Part shown: positions 11,232 through 20,059 of the stretch, piece by piece | How positions within the stretch are numbered: position 1 is the stretch's first letter | Layout: every line of letters begins with the position of its first letter | Assembly: GCA_023457495.1 (NCBI GenBank) | Contig: JAEWLQ010000098.1 | Coordinates: 1-64,000, forward strand | Length of the DNA: 64,000 nt | Direction: 5' to 3' | From: Pseudomonadota bacterium | GTDB taxonomy: Bacteria > Pseudomonadota > Gammaproteobacteria > Steroidobacterales > Steroidobacteraceae | Made by a program: the position numbers and the translations under genes | Notes under the pieces: generated by a model | What the model saw: only the letters and a program-made list of their open reading frames with translations | The model's database searches: none | Told to the model about the DNA's origin: nothing

Positions 11232-14050
11232 TTCCTGATCAGGGCCGGCCAATTGAGCACCAGTGTCAGGGGTATCGAACCCGCGCTCGGCGGCTGAGTC
11301 AGCGCCAGAACCTTCCCGCCATCGGGCATCACGTCGTAGGTCATGCGCGGCCCGATCCAAGCTAGATCAAATAGCGGTTTGGGATCACCGGGCACGATGC
11401 TCCCGTCGGCAAACGACATTTCGACGGACATCAGCTTGTTGTCCTGCGCCTGTAGATAGAACAGTTCGCGGCCGTCGCCACGCCAGCGCGCATTGAAGCC
11501 GCCGTTGTTCGAAACCTGCGTTGCACGACCGGGGCCGGGAAATGGCGCGACATATATCTCGACCCGGCCGGACTGCGCCGAGTCGAAGGCCACCCAGCGG
11601 CCGTCCGGTGAGAAAGCGGAAAATCGTGCGCGCGACTGCGAGAAAGCGTGGGGCTTGCCGGCGCCGCCCAGCGGCAAAACCCAGGTTTCCGGCTTGCTGA
11701 TCGAGGCGCGCCGCGCATAGAGCAGGTTGCGGCCATCGGCGGACCAGCTCAAGGGCTCCTTGTCGAACGGATCGTCGAAGACGATTTCTGCATCGCTCGC
11801 GCCGTTGACAGCCTTGCGCATGAGTACGATGCGGTCGTTGCGTTGCGTGGCGAATACGACCTGCGACCCATCTGACGACCATACCGGCGTGCGGATGGGG
11901 CGCATGTCGTCAAAGGTGAAGCGCGTTCGCAATCCGCGCGCCAGATCGAAAATCCACAGGTCGCGCGCCGCCGTGCTGTCGGGAGCCACGGAGACCAGTG
12001 CGCGCCTGCCGTCGGGGGAAATATCCACATCGGCATAATCGGCGGCGGTTCCGAGAGTGCCGCGCCTCGTGCCTTGGCGATCGAACCACGTGAGCTCAAA
12101 GCCCGGCGCGGGATCGCGTTGATAGACGAAGGCGCCGGTGTTCGACACGCTGAACATGCCGCTGCGGAACTGGGAATTGTCGATGCGCACCTGCTCGGCA
12201 ATGGGCAACGCGGCCCCTGAAAGTTCACGGTTGCGCGCGTCGAATGGTTGCGCCATGAGCGTCCGGCCACGCATGAACCACAGATGCCCGCCGGCGTAGC
12301 GCACCAGCGACGCCTGGATCGGCAGTTTGCGCGCCGGCAGGCTGCCGTCGAGCGACGCAATGAACACATCGGCGTGCACCGATCCCAGGCCCAGCGAGAC
12401 GTAACCATAGCCGTTGCCGTCCGGCAGGAAAAACGGCTGCAGGTTGAAGACCTCTCCCTTGTTAGGTGTGATGCCCGTCAAAGCGGCGGCGCTGCCGCCA
12501 TCGGCGGACACGCGCGCGAGCACACCGGTGGACTGGGTGAACAGGATGACATCATCGGCGTTCCACGCGCCGCCCGCGATCGCGTCGTCCGCCAATGTGT
12601 AGATAGTGCCGCCCGTGGCCGCCACCTTCCGCAGCCTGCGATCCTGCACGAAAGCCAGCCAGCGCGAGTCCGAGGACCAGAAGACCGATTGAGCATCCTG
12701 CGTCCCGGCGATGGGTCGCGCCTCGACATCGTCGAGGGCACGTGTCCACAGTTGCGTGTGGCCATCGGAACCGCTGGCGATGAATGCGAGATGGTGACCG
12801 TCGGGCGACAGGGCGAAGGCGGGCGCCGCGGCACTGCGGGTTTCGCCAAGGGTGCCGGGCAGCACCACGGACGCTTTGATCACATTCGGCAAGGGCGGAG
12901 TTTCGTACCTGCGCGCAATCAGCAGCGCAAGCGCGACCAGCGCGGCCACGGCCATCGACCACGGTATCCAGCGGCGCGCCGGCGCCGCGCCTGCTTCGCC
13001 CGGCGTCGCCGTCCCGAGGGCATCGTCCAGCTCCAGGCGCGCATCAGAAATGTCAGCCAGGCGCCGAGCGCGGTCCTTCTCGAGGCAGCGTCGCAAGAGC
13101 CGGCGAATCGACTCAGGTGTCGAACGCGGCAGAAGTTGCCACCGCGGCGTGCGCGTGAGAATCGCGACCAGCGTGTCGGCATTCTCCGCCGCATCGAAGG
13201 CAGCCGCGCCAGTCAGCATTTCGAAGAGCACGCAACCGAACGCCCAGACATCGGTCCGCTTGTCGACGGGGCGGCCGCGCGCCTGCTCCGGGCTCATATA
13301 GCGCGCAGTGCCGACAATCATGCCGCTATGCGAGAGCGGCTGCGACGCGGGCGACGCCGCCTCATCCAACTCTGGTGCGGTCGCGAGCCCGAAATCGAGC
13401 ACCTTGACGGTGCCGTCGACGCGCAGTTTCACATTCGAAGGCTTGAGGTCGCGGTGGACGATGCCGCAGGCGTGCGCGGCTTCGAGCGCGTCGATGAGCT
13501 GGCCTGCGATCGCGAGTGATTCGTCGAGTGACAACGCGCCCCGCGCGAGGCGATCGGCCAGGGTGGCTCCCTCGACCAGCTCCAGCACCAGCGCGAGGGT
13601 TCCCTGCGACTCGTCGATTCCATGGATCGCCGCAATGTTGCGATGATTCAGCGCCGCGAGTACCTGCGCCTCTCGCCGCAGGCGGGCCAGGCGTTCCGCA
13701 CTCGCGATCAGCTCGAAGCGCGCGAACTTCAGCGCCACATCCCGGCCAAGCAAGGTATCGCGCGCGCGGTAAACCTCCCCCATGCCGCCGGCCCCCAGGA
13801 TGCCGGTGATCTCGTATGGCCCGATGCGTTCTCCGATCTTGCGCGCGCCACTCGACAACGCGGCCGCCGCGCCATGTTCCAGGAATGAGCCCTGCTGCGC
13901 AGCCGCATCGAGCAGGCGGGCGACCTGCGCGCGCAAACCCGCATCGTCGGCGCACGCGCGGCTCAGCGCCGCGTCCTGCTCGGCGCGCGGCAGCGCGCGC
14001 AGTACTTCGAACAGCTGCCGGACGCGTTGGTGTCGTATGGGGTCGTCCAC
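11228..14050 (-). CDS. Membrane Ser/Thr protein kinase with C-terminal beta-propeller
   Basis: A Hanks-type kinase of 940 residues. The kinase domain is at about residues 78-350: glycine loop GAGGMGEVYRA, catalytic Lys108, HRDLKPSN with Asp201, DFG Asp219, and MSPEQA. One membrane segment follows at about 362-380. The outer part is a long beta-propeller of WD40-like/TolB-type (PD40) repeats such as ALSPDGHHLAF and FSPDGRWVAF, likely a periplasmic ligand or stress sensor. The N-terminal 70 residues are the helical region common in this family. GTG 14050 is favoured because the upstream ATG at 14119 would overlap the start of the divergent gene. It is the first gene of a two-gene operon with the sigma factor. 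Confidence 0.9.
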   Translation of the reverse strand: MDDPIRHQRVRQLFEVLRALPRAEQDAALSRACADDAGLRAQVARLLDAAAQQGSFLEHGAAAALSSGARKIGERIGPYEITGILGAGGMGEVYRARDTLLGRDVALKFARFELIASAERLARLRREAQVLAALNHRNIAAIHGIDESQGTLALVLELVEGATLADRLARGALSLDESLAIAGQLIDALEAAHACGIVHRDLKPSNVKLRVDGTVKVLDFGLATAPELDEAASPASQPLSHSGMIVGTARYMSPEQARGRPVDKRTDVWAFGCVLFEMLTGAAAFDAAENADTLVAILTRTPRWQLLPRSTPESIRRLLRRCLEKDRARRLADISDARLELDDALGTATPGEAGAAPARRWIPWSMAVAALVALALLIARRYETPPLPNVIKASVVLPGTLGETRSAAAPAFALSPDGHHLAFIASGSDGHTQLWTRALDDVEARPIAGTQDAQSVFWSSDSRWLAFVQDRRLRKVAATGGTIYTLADDAIAGGAWNADDVILFTQSTGVLARVSADGGSAAALTGITPNKGEVFNLQPFFLPDGNGYGYVSLGLGSVHADVFIASLDGSLPARKLPIQASLVRYAGGHLWFMRGRTLMAQPFDARNRELSGAALPIAEQVRIDNSQFRSGMFSVSNTGAFVYQRDPAPGFELTWFDRQGTRRGTLGTAADYADVDISPDGRRALVSVAPDSTAARDLWIFDLARGLRTRFTFDDMRPIRTPVWSSDGSQVVFATQRNDRIVLMRKAVNGASDAEIVFDDPFDKEPLSWSADGRNLLYARRASISKPETWVLPLGGAGKPHAFSQSRARFSAFSPDGRWVAFDSAQSGRVEIYVAPFPGPGRATQVSNNGGFNARWRGDGRELFYLQAQDNKLMSVEMSFADGSIVPGDPKPLFDLAWIGPRMTYDVMPDGGKVLALTQPPSAGSIPLTLVLNWPALIRK

Positions 14051-14117
14051 GAAAAGGAGTCTACCGTGAGCTGATTGGCGTGGCTTTCCCGCTTGTAGGC
14101 TGCAAGGAAGGAAAACC

Positions 14118-14855
14118 ATGCAACCTCAGGCAGCTAACTATCGCCCGCTGTTCTATCCGCTCGTCGGTCTGCTGCTGACGCTGGCGGTCATTGCCGGATT
14201 CTGGCCACAGTACTACCAGCCGCTCATCACCGGGCGCGAACTGGCGCCGCGCAACAACAGCTGGGGAATTCATGTGCATTCGGCGCTGTTCCTGACGTGG
14301 GTCGCCGGATTCGCACTGCAGGCGCTGCTCGTACGGCAGGGACAGGTCCACTTGCACCGCCGCGTTGGCACCGTCATGGCGATCTTCGGCCTGGCGACGG
14401 CGGCGGTGGGAACATGGGCGGCGTTCGCCGCGAATCTCGAGCACGTACGAAACGGGCTGCCGCTCGACCGGGGCGCGACCATCCTGTTCTTCATCGTCAG
14501 CGATATGGCGATGTTCGCCGGATTCCTGGCAGCGGGTATTGCCTATCGCTATCGGCGTGAGATCCACAAGCGATTCATGCTGCTTGCGACCCTGTCACTG
14601 GCGTTCGTCGGCATGGGGCGGTTGATCGCGCATATCGCGCCGACGCTGTTTCCACAACACCGCTGGACCGCGATTCTCATCATGCTGACGCCGGTATTCG
14701 CCGCCGTCGGCCACGACCTGTATCGCCGCCGGGCGATTCATCCCGTGTACGTGATCGGCCTTGGCCTGTTCCTGCTGCGACTGCTACGCGTACCTTTCGC
14801 GATGTCAGAGACCTGGCGTGGGGTAGGCCGGGATCTTCTGCGCCCCTTTTTGTGA
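14118..14855 (+). CDS. Conserved multi-pass membrane protein, function unknown
   Basis: A 245-residue protein with about six to seven hydrophobic segments spread along its length. His residues cluster in and near the helices (IHVHS near residue 51 and LHRR near 80). His-bearing helices could hold haem or metal, but no known signature was recognised. The start has a good ribosome site (AGGAAGG about 6 bp before the ATG). It is divergent from the kinase-sigma operon with under 70 bp between favoured starts, so the two promoters must overlap. It could be a target or accessory of that module, but only position suggests it. Confidence 0.75.
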   Translation: MQPQAANYRPLFYPLVGLLLTLAVIAGFWPQYYQPLITGRELAPRNNSWGIHVHSALFLTWVAGFALQALLVRQGQVHLHRRVGTVMAIFGLATAAVGTWAAFAANLEHVRNGLPLDRGATILFFIVSDMAMFAGFLAAGIAYRYRREIHKRFMLLATLSLAFVGMGRLIAHIAPTLFPQHRWTAILIMLTPVFAAVGHDLYRRRAIHPVYVIGLGLFLLRLLRVPFAMSETWRGVGRDLLRPFL

Positions 14856-14951
14856 TCCGACCGCGATCCGGCAGGTAATCGAGTGCCCGATCAGGTCAAC
14901 GAGCGGGCCAGGTTCAGCGTGGAGCCGAAGCGCTGCAAGCGGACAGATACA

Positions 14952-15041
14952 TGAAAACGAAAACGCCCGGCAAATGCCGGGCGTTTTCGTTTCAGTCGGG
15001 GACGCGAAGGTCGTCAACAAACAGATCTGTCCCCTCTCATC
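14952..15041. repeat. Terminator-containing repeat, copy A
   Basis: About 90 bp that aligns almost throughout with 16134-16220. Both copies hold a hairpin with the AACGCCCGGC core, then TTTCAGTCGG, then a conserved tail ending in AGATCTGTCCCC. The tail contains the palindrome ACAGATCTGT in this copy. The GGGGACAGATCT box resembles short sequences I associate with dispersed repeats near REP-type transposases in gammaproteobacteria; that link is from memory and untested. Confidence 0.7.
14955..14992. terminator. Strong bidirectional hairpin terminator
   Basis: An 18-bp perfect stem (14955-14972 with 14975-14992) with A runs on one side and TTTT and TTT runs on the other, so it can terminate transcription from both strands. 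It separates the membrane gene ending at 14855 from the LCCL gene patch. Confidence 0.85.
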
Positions 15042-15043
15042 GT

Positions 15044-15120
15044 TGAACGCATTGATCACGATGAACTGACGCAGTTGCGCATTCTGTTGCTCCAGCGCGG
15101 CCGCCTTCTGTTCGACCGTG
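15044..15120 (-). pseudogene. Fragment of a second copy of the LCCL/coiled-coil gene
   Basis: The minus strand encodes VEQKAAALEQQNAQLRQ followed by FIVIN, nearly identical to residues 190-211 of the neighbouring LCCL gene (LEQKVSTLEQQNTQLRQ, FIVIN). At DNA level 15049-15120 closely matches 15403-15474. The fragment has no start, signal peptide or LCCL domain. After FIVIN it runs straight into repeat copy A. It begins inside a 21-bp heptad-encoding repeat, a likely recombination point. Confidence 0.75.
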
Positions 15121-15129
15121 CCCTGCCGT

Positions 15130-16035
15130 TTACTGCAGATAGCCGGGCAACACCTGGCCGGATCCGTTGCTGGGATCGACTTGTACCCGGCTGAACAGCG
15201 TCGCCGGGTTCAAGGCGCCCATCTTTATGTTTGTTGGCGAAGGAAATTGCACTAATTGGGAATAGATCTCGATTTGCGAGTGGCCGTACATTTGTAGAGA
15301 CGAGGAGGCTTCCGTTCGTACATATGTCCCCTTGATTTCCAGAAATCCCGATCCCGCCTGGATGAGGAGGTCCTGCGGGCTTTTTATCTGCAGCTTTTGT
15401 CCATTGATCACGATGAACTGACGCAGCTGCGTATTCTGCTGCTCCAGCGTGGACACCTTCTGTTCGAGCGTGGCAACGAGTCCGCTCTGCTGCTGCAGCA
15501 TGTCCACCTTTTGTTCGAGCGCGCCCTTCTGCTGCTCAAGCGTGACCACCTTCTGTTCGAGCATGGTCATCTTCTGTTCAAGCGCCACGAGGCGTTCATC
15601 CCCCGGGGTCGCAGCCGGCGGCTCCGAACCGGCGGGCGTAGCCGCAGTCGTGCGAACGGGCGCAGCCGCCACGAACGTATACGACGAAGCGTACGGACCG
15701 AAACTCGCACTGGTCATGCCGTTTTGCGTCGAGCCCAGGTATTCCTTGGCGCCGCGACCAATCTCGATCGTGACGGCACCTGCCCGGCCACGCCTCAGCA
15801 CGCCGGCATGGATGGCGGCCTGGCAGATCGGCGAATCAGCGGTATAGGTGTCCGTGCCATAAACGCGGTTCGTGGGCTGATCGATCGCGGGGCAATCGAA
15901 CGTAAAACGTTCGCCGCTGCGCCCGCCCAGCGAGACCGCGGATTTCGTCGCGTCGAGCTTCGTGCTTTGCGAGAAGACCGGTTGCGCGCCGACGATCAGT
16001 GCCAGGCCCGCGAGTGTCAGGAATTTTCCACGCAT
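15130..16035 (-). CDS. Secreted LCCL-domain protein with heptad coiled coil
   Basis: A 301-residue protein with an N-terminal signal peptide (cleavage near residue 22, VFS/QS). An LCCL domain lies at about residues 44-122, recognisable by Cys48, VYGTDTYTADSPICQAAIHA with Cys71, and the GSTQNG...SFGPYASSYTF end. A regular coiled coil built of LEQKxxx heptads covers about 146-205. The last 95 residues look beta-rich (LQIKSPQDLLIQAG). LCCL domains occur in extracellular proteins and are thought to bind ligands; the bacterial role is not established. A GAGGT lies upstream of the ATG. It is flanked by two repeat copies and a fragment of a second copy. Confidence 0.85.
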   Translation of the reverse strand: MRGKFLTLAGLALIVGAQPVFSQSTKLDATKSAVSLGGRSGERFTFDCPAIDQPTNRVYGTDTYTADSPICQAAIHAGVLRRGRAGAVTIEIGRGAKEYLGSTQNGMTSASFGPYASSYTFVAAAPVRTTAATPAGSEPPAATPGDERLVALEQKMTMLEQKVVTLEQQKGALEQKVDMLQQQSGLVATLEQKVSTLEQQNTQLRQFIVINGQKLQIKSPQDLLIQAGSGFLEIKGTYVRTEASSSLQMYGHSQIEIYSQLVQFPSPTNIKMGALNPATLFSRVQVDPSNGSGQVLPGYLQ

Positions 16036-16133
16036 TACTCGGTACCTCTTTTTTTGTGTGGCGGGCGGATAGTACTTTCAATCGCCTTTGCCTGCCGGGC
16101 CTGCTTCGCGTAACAGCCCTTGTGTTAGGACCC

Positions 16134-16174
16134 TGAAATGAAAACGCCCGGCGAATGCCGGGCGTTTCATTTCA
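16134..16174 (-). terminator. Terminator downstream of pnp
   Basis: An 18-bp stem with one bulged A (TGAAATGAAAACGCCCGGC with GCCGGGCGTTTCATTTCA, loop GAAT), about 50 bp after the pnp stop. It most likely ends the rpsO-pnp transcript and lies within repeat copy B. Confidence 0.75.
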
Positions 16175-16220
16175 GTCGGAGACTTGCAGATCGTCAATAA
16201 ATAGATCTGTCCCCTTTTAT
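16134..16220. repeat. Terminator-containing repeat, copy B
   Basis: Aligns with 14952-15041 over its length with scattered substitutions and a few single-base gaps. It lies directly after the pnp stop on the minus strand. Its AGATCTGTCCCC box is conserved. With copy A it brackets the LCCL gene and its degraded partner. Confidence 0.7.
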
Positions 16221-16226
16221 CAGCGC

Positions 16227-18317
16227 CTAGTTAGTGGCGGGGACGTCGCGCATCGACAGGCGCACGCGGCCCTGGCGGTCGACTTCGAGCACCTTCACGC
16301 GCACGTTGTCGCCTTCCTTGAGCTTGTCCGACACCTTCTCGACGCGCTCCTCGCTGATCTGCGAGATGTGCACGAGACCGTCGCGGCCCGGGAGGATCGT
16401 GACGAACGCGCCGAAATCCATGAGACGGACGACCTTGCCTTCGTATATGCGGCCGACTTCGACGTCGGCCGTGATCAACTCGATGCGCGACAGGGCTTCG
16501 CGGCCCGCGGCGCCCGAGACGCTCGCGATCTTGACCGTGCCGTCGTTTTCGATGTCGATCGTCGTGCCGGTCTCTTCGGTGATCTGGCGGATGACCGCAC
16601 CACCCTTGCCGATGACGTCGCGGATCTTCTCCGGGTCGATCTTGATCGTGATGATCGAGGGCGCCCACTCCGACATCTTGTCGCGGGTGGAGGCAATGAC
16701 CTTGTTCATCTCGCCGAGGATGTGCAGTCGGCCGGTCTTCGCCTGCGCGAGCGCGACCTTCATGATCTCGGGCGAGATGCCCTCGACCTTGATGTCCATC
16801 TGCAACGCGGTGACGCCGTCCTTCGAACCGGCCACCTTGAAGTCCATGTCGCCCAGGTGATCTTCGTCACCCAGGATGTCGGTGATGACCTTGAAGCGCT
16901 CGCCTTCGAGCACGAGGCCCATGGCGACGCCCGCGACCGGCGCCTTGATCGGCACGCCCGCGTCCATCAGCGATAGCGAGGCGCCGCAGACCGAGGCCAT
17001 CGACGAGGAACCGTTCGACTCGAGAATTTCCGAGACGATGCGGATGACGTACGGGAATTTCTCCATGTCCGGCATCATCGCGGCGATGCCGCGGCGGGCC
17101 AGGTTGCCGTGGCCGATTTCGCGGCGCTTCGGCGATCCCATCATTCCCGTCTCACCGACGGAGAACGGAGGGAAGTTGTAGTGGAACATGAACGGCTCGC
17201 GGCGTTCGCCTTCGAGCGCGTCGATGATCTGCGCGTCGCGGCCCGTGCCGAGCGTCGTGACGACGAGGGCCTGGGTTTCGCCACGCGTGAACAGCGCGGA
17301 GCCGTGCGTACGCGGCAGCACGCCGACCTTCACGGTGATCGGACGCACGGTGACCGCGTCGCGGCCGTCGATACGCGGCTCACCATTGAGGATGCGCTGG
17401 CGGACGATGTTGCTCTCGAGCTTGAACAGCGCGTTGTCCACGTCATCGGCCGTGAACTTCGGAGTCTCGCCACCGGCGAGCGCTTCCGTCGCGGCGGCCT
17501 TGATCTCGGCGATCTTCGCGTAGCGGTCCTGCTTCACCGTGATGAGGTAGGCATCCGACAGAGCTTTCTGCGCCTGCGCGGAGACGGCGGCGTCGAGCTC
17601 CGCGCTGGCGGCGTTCGGCTTCCAGTCCCACTTCGGCTTGCCGACCGCGGCGACCATCTCGTTGATGGTCTTGATCGCGACCTGCATCTGCTCATGGCCG
17701 AACACGACGGCGCCGAGCATTTGTTCTTCCGAGAGTCCAGCCGCTTCGGATTCGACCATGAGCACCGACTTGGCGGTGCCGGCGACCACGAGGTGCAGCT
17801 GTGATTCCGTGAGTTCCTTGCGAGTCGGGTTAAGGAGGTACTTGCCATCCTTGTAGCCCACGCGCGCGGCGCCGATGGGACCTGCGAACGGTACACCCGA
17901 CAGCGACAGCGCAGCAGAGGCACCGATCAGCGCGGGGATATCCGCGTCGATGTCCGGGTCCATCGAGACCACCTGGGCCACGACCTGCACTTCGTTGAAG
18001 AAGCCATCGGGGAACAGCGGACGGATCGGGCGATCGATGAGGCGCGAGTTCAGCGTTTCCTTTTCGGTCGGCCGGCCCTCGCGCTTGAAGAAGCCGCCGG
18101 GGATGCGGCCCGCGGCGTAGGTCTTCTCGATGTAGTTGACGGTCAGCGGGAAGAAGTCCTTGCCGGGAACGGCCTTCTTCGCGGCGACGGCGGTGACGAG
18201 AACGACGGTGTCGCCCATGGAGACAACGACGGAAGCCGACGCCTGGCGCGCGACCTCACCGGTTTCGATGGAGACAGTGTGCTGACCGAATTGAAATGAT
18301 TTCTTTAAAGCGCTCAC
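16227..18317 (-). CDS. pnp: Polyribonucleotide nucleotidyltransferase (PNPase)
   Basis: A phosphorolytic 3'-5' exoribonuclease and degradosome enzyme. The 696 residues contain two RNase PH domains joined by a helical linker, then a KH domain ([16 protein letters not shown] near residue 565) and a C-terminal S1 domain ([18 protein letters not shown]). The start is GTG 18317 with AAGGAA 6 bp upstream. It follows rpsO as in most proteobacteria, with a hairpin between them. No defect seen. Confidence 0.98.
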   Translation of the reverse strand: MSALKKSFQFGQHTVSIETGEVARQASASVVVSMGDTVVLVTAVAAKKAVPGKDFFPLTVNYIEKTYAAGRIPGGFFKREGRPTEKETLNSRLIDRPIRPLFPDGFFNEVQVVAQVVSMDPDIDADIPALIGASAALSLSGVPFAGPIGAARVGYKDGKYLLNPTRKELTESQLHLVVAGTAKSVLMVESEAAGLSEEQMLGAVVFGHEQMQVAIKTINEMVAAVGKPKWDWKPNAASAELDAAVSAQAQKALSDAYLITVKQDRYAKIAEIKAAATEALAGGETPKFTADDVDNALFKLESNIVRQRILNGEPRIDGRDAVTVRPITVKVGVLPRTHGSALFTRGETQALVVTTLGTGRDAQIIDALEGERREPFMFHYNFPPFSVGETGMMGSPKRREIGHGNLARRGIAAMMPDMEKFPYVIRIVSEILESNGSSSMASVCGASLSLMDAGVPIKAPVAGVAMGLVLEGERFKVITDILGDEDHLGDMDFKVAGSKDGVTALQMDIKVEGISPEIMKVALAQAKTGRLHILGEMNKVIASTRDKMSEWAPSIITIKIDPEKIRDVIGKGGAVIRQITEETGTTIDIENDGTVKIASVSGAAGREALSRIELITADVEVGRIYEGKVVRLMDFGAFVTILPGRDGLVHISQISEERVEKVSDKLKEGDNVRVKVLEVDRQGRVRLSMRDVPATN

Positions 18318-18371
18318 GCTTCATTCCTTGCTGGGGCAAACACGCCCCCTGAGATTTACTTGGGAAATACG

Positions 18372-18398
18372 AAAAAGGCCGCGCAGGTGCGCGGCCTT
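18372..18398 (-). terminator. rpsO-pnp intergenic terminator
   Basis: A perfect 10-bp stem AAGGCCGCGC/GCGCGGCCTT with a 4-nt loop, followed on the minus strand by T residues. It lies 14 bp after the rpsO stop and should end part of the rpsO transcripts; a leaky hairpin is found at the same place in E. coli. Confidence 0.85.
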
Positions 18399-18411
18399 GG
18401 ATTCTGCGGTG

Positions 18412-18681
18412 TTAGCGCCGGAGACCCAGGCGCTCGACGACCTCCTGGTACTTCGCAGGCTTGGTCGCCTTCAGATAGTCGAGGAGTTTGCGGCGCTGGT
18501 TCACGAGCTTCACGAGCCCGCGGCGCGAGGCATGGTCGCGCTTGTGCGCGCCGAAGTGTTCGCCAAGTCCGTTGATGCGCTCGGAGAGCAATGCGATCTG
18601 GACTTCGGGCGAGCCGGTGTCATTGGCGGCGCGCTGGAATTGCGCGAGGACGCCGGTCTTTTTTTCAGTGGCAAGAGACAT
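18412..18681 (-). CDS. rpsO: 30S ribosomal protein S15
   Basis: A primary 16S rRNA-binding protein of the small-subunit platform. The 89 residues are exactly the E. coli length, with the conserved [31 protein letters not shown] and RRKLLDYLK segments and the LGLRR end. ATG 18681 is favoured; a TTG 18 bp upstream would lie on the ribosome binding site GAAGGAA. Confidence 0.98.
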   Translation of the reverse strand: MSLATEKKTGVLAQFQRAANDTGSPEVQIALLSERINGLGEHFGAHKRDHASRRGLVKLVNQRRKLLDYLKATKPAKYQEVVERLGLRR

Positions 18682-18763
18682 CAGGTTTGATTCCTTCAAG
18701 CGTTAAATTTAGCCTGTTTTTGCGGGCGCGGATTCTACCGAAAAGCTGCCGGGAAGCATAGGC

Positions 18764-19660
18764 TTACGCGCCGGTCATTCGCAGCAGTCGTCGCGGCTGG
18801 ACTCGCCCGTCAGGGATAACCTCACCGAGGCCCAGGAACTCGCCCTGAGAATCGTAGAGCCGGGCCCGGCTGCCGATTTGCGACGAAGTGCCCACGCCTC
18901 GGGCGGGTTGACCATGGAACAGGCGCGCAACCCCTTCCGCGTCGAACGATACCGCCTCCAGGTGCCCCAGCGCGGCGTCCGGGCGCAGGAACCACCCCGG
19001 CCGCTGCCCTGAGCCGCTCCCGGCAAGCGCCTCCTCCAGCGCCACCATGGGCATGCCGCGAAACGGCTCGACCCAGGTGCGGCGCAGTCGCGTGAGATGT
19101 CCGCAGGTGCCGAGCCGCCGCGCCAGATCCTCACCGAGCACCCGGATGTAGGTGCCCTTGGCGCAGTCGCATACCAGGTCGAGCGCGTCGGTTCGAGCTG
19201 CGAGGAGTTCGAAACGCCGGATTTCGATCGTCCGCGCGGCGCGCTCCACTTCCTTGCCCTGCCGGGCCAGCTCGTAGAGCGGCCGACCCTCGCGCTTGAG
19301 GGCCGAATACATCGGCGGCACCTGCTGCTGGACGCCTCTGAAGCCGGCGAGCGCCGCCTCGATCTGCGCGGGAGTCAGCGTGGGGACGGGCTGAGTTTCG
19401 ACCTCGCGTCCCTCGGCATCACCGGTGTCGGTTCGCCGCCCCAGCGCCACGGTGAACTCATAGGATTTCGCGCCGCCTTCGATCTCGGCGATGACCTTGG
19501 TCGCTTCATCGAGGCACAGCGGCAGCATGCCGGTGGCCATCGGATCGAGCGTGCCGACATGTCCGGCGCTCTCGGCGCCGAAGGCCTTGCGCACCCGCTG
19601 CAGCGCGCCGTTCGATGTCAGCCCCTGCGGCTTGTCGAGCAGGATGATGCCGTTCGGCAC
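18764..19660 (-). CDS. truB: tRNA pseudouridine(55) synthase
   Basis: It isomerises U55 in the T loop of tRNAs. The 298 residues carry the catalytic Asp39 in HVGTLDPMATG, the KSYEF motif and a PUA-like C-terminal domain (GSRARLYDSQGEFLGLGEV). GTG start 3 bp after the rbfA stop, with no separate ribosome site, implying coupling. Member of the rimP-pnp operon. Confidence 0.97.
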   Translation of the reverse strand: MPNGIILLDKPQGLTSNGALQRVRKAFGAESAGHVGTLDPMATGMLPLCLDEATKVIAEIEGGAKSYEFTVALGRRTDTGDAEGREVETQPVPTLTPAQIEAALAGFRGVQQQVPPMYSALKREGRPLYELARQGKEVERAARTIEIRRFELLAARTDALDLVCDCAKGTYIRVLGEDLARRLGTCGHLTRLRRTWVEPFRGMPMVALEEALAGSGSGQRPGWFLRPDAALGHLEAVSFDAEGVARLFHGQPARGVGTSSQIGSRARLYDSQGEFLGLGEVIPDGRVQPRRLLRMTGA

Positions 19661-19663
19661 GGT

Positions 19664-20032
19664 CTAGGAGTTGTCTTTCTGGTCCGACTTCACCGCCCCG
19701 TCGATGAGGCGCGTGAGCTTGTCTGCGTGCTCGATCTGCGTGTCGTAGATGAATTCCAGTTTCGGCGCGTGCCGCAGCTGCAGCGCGCGACCGACCTCGC
19801 CGCGCAGGAATCCCGCGGCGCGATTCAGCCCTTCGCTCACTTCTTCCGGCGAATGCGCATTGCCGAAGGGGACGAACCAGATGCGCGCGCCGGACATGTC
19901 CGGCGTGACACTCACCGCGGTGAGCGTCACGTTGCCCACGCGCGGATCGCGCACTTCGCGAGATACCAGGGTCGAAAGGACACGCTGCATCTCGCCCTCG
20001 ATCCGGGCGAGCCGCTGTGATTTGTCACTCAT
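19664..20032 (-). CDS. rbfA: 30S ribosome-binding factor RbfA
   Basis: A small KH-fold protein for 16S rRNA 5'-end maturation and cold adaptation. The 122 residues show the typical LVSREVRDPRVGNVTLTAV start and the RAAGFLRGEVGRAL helix, ending with a short charged tail. It lies between infB and truB, 27 bp after infB. Normal length, no oddities. Confidence 0.96.
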   Translation of the reverse strand: MSDKSQRLARIEGEMQRVLSTLVSREVRDPRVGNVTLTAVSVTPDMSGARIWFVPFGNAHSPEEVSEGLNRAAGFLRGEVGRALQLRHAPKLEFIYDTQIEHADKLTRLIDGAVKSDQKDNS

Positions 20033-20059
20033 GGGACGCTCCTCGATGGTCGCTCAGCG

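Noticed and set aside
14805..15059. Minus-strand open frame through the hairpin at 14955-14992
   Set aside because: It translates a terminator and a repeat; only its first residues match the LCCL gene fragment, already listed as a pseudogene.
15440..15600. Regular 21-bp repeats that could suggest a CRISPR or satellite
   Set aside because: They encode the LEQKxxx heptads of the LCCL protein in frame; there are no spacers and no cas genes.
16155..16976. Plus-strand open frame beginning in repeat copy B opposite pnp
   Set aside because: The start lies in the terminator repeat and the rest is antisense of pnp.
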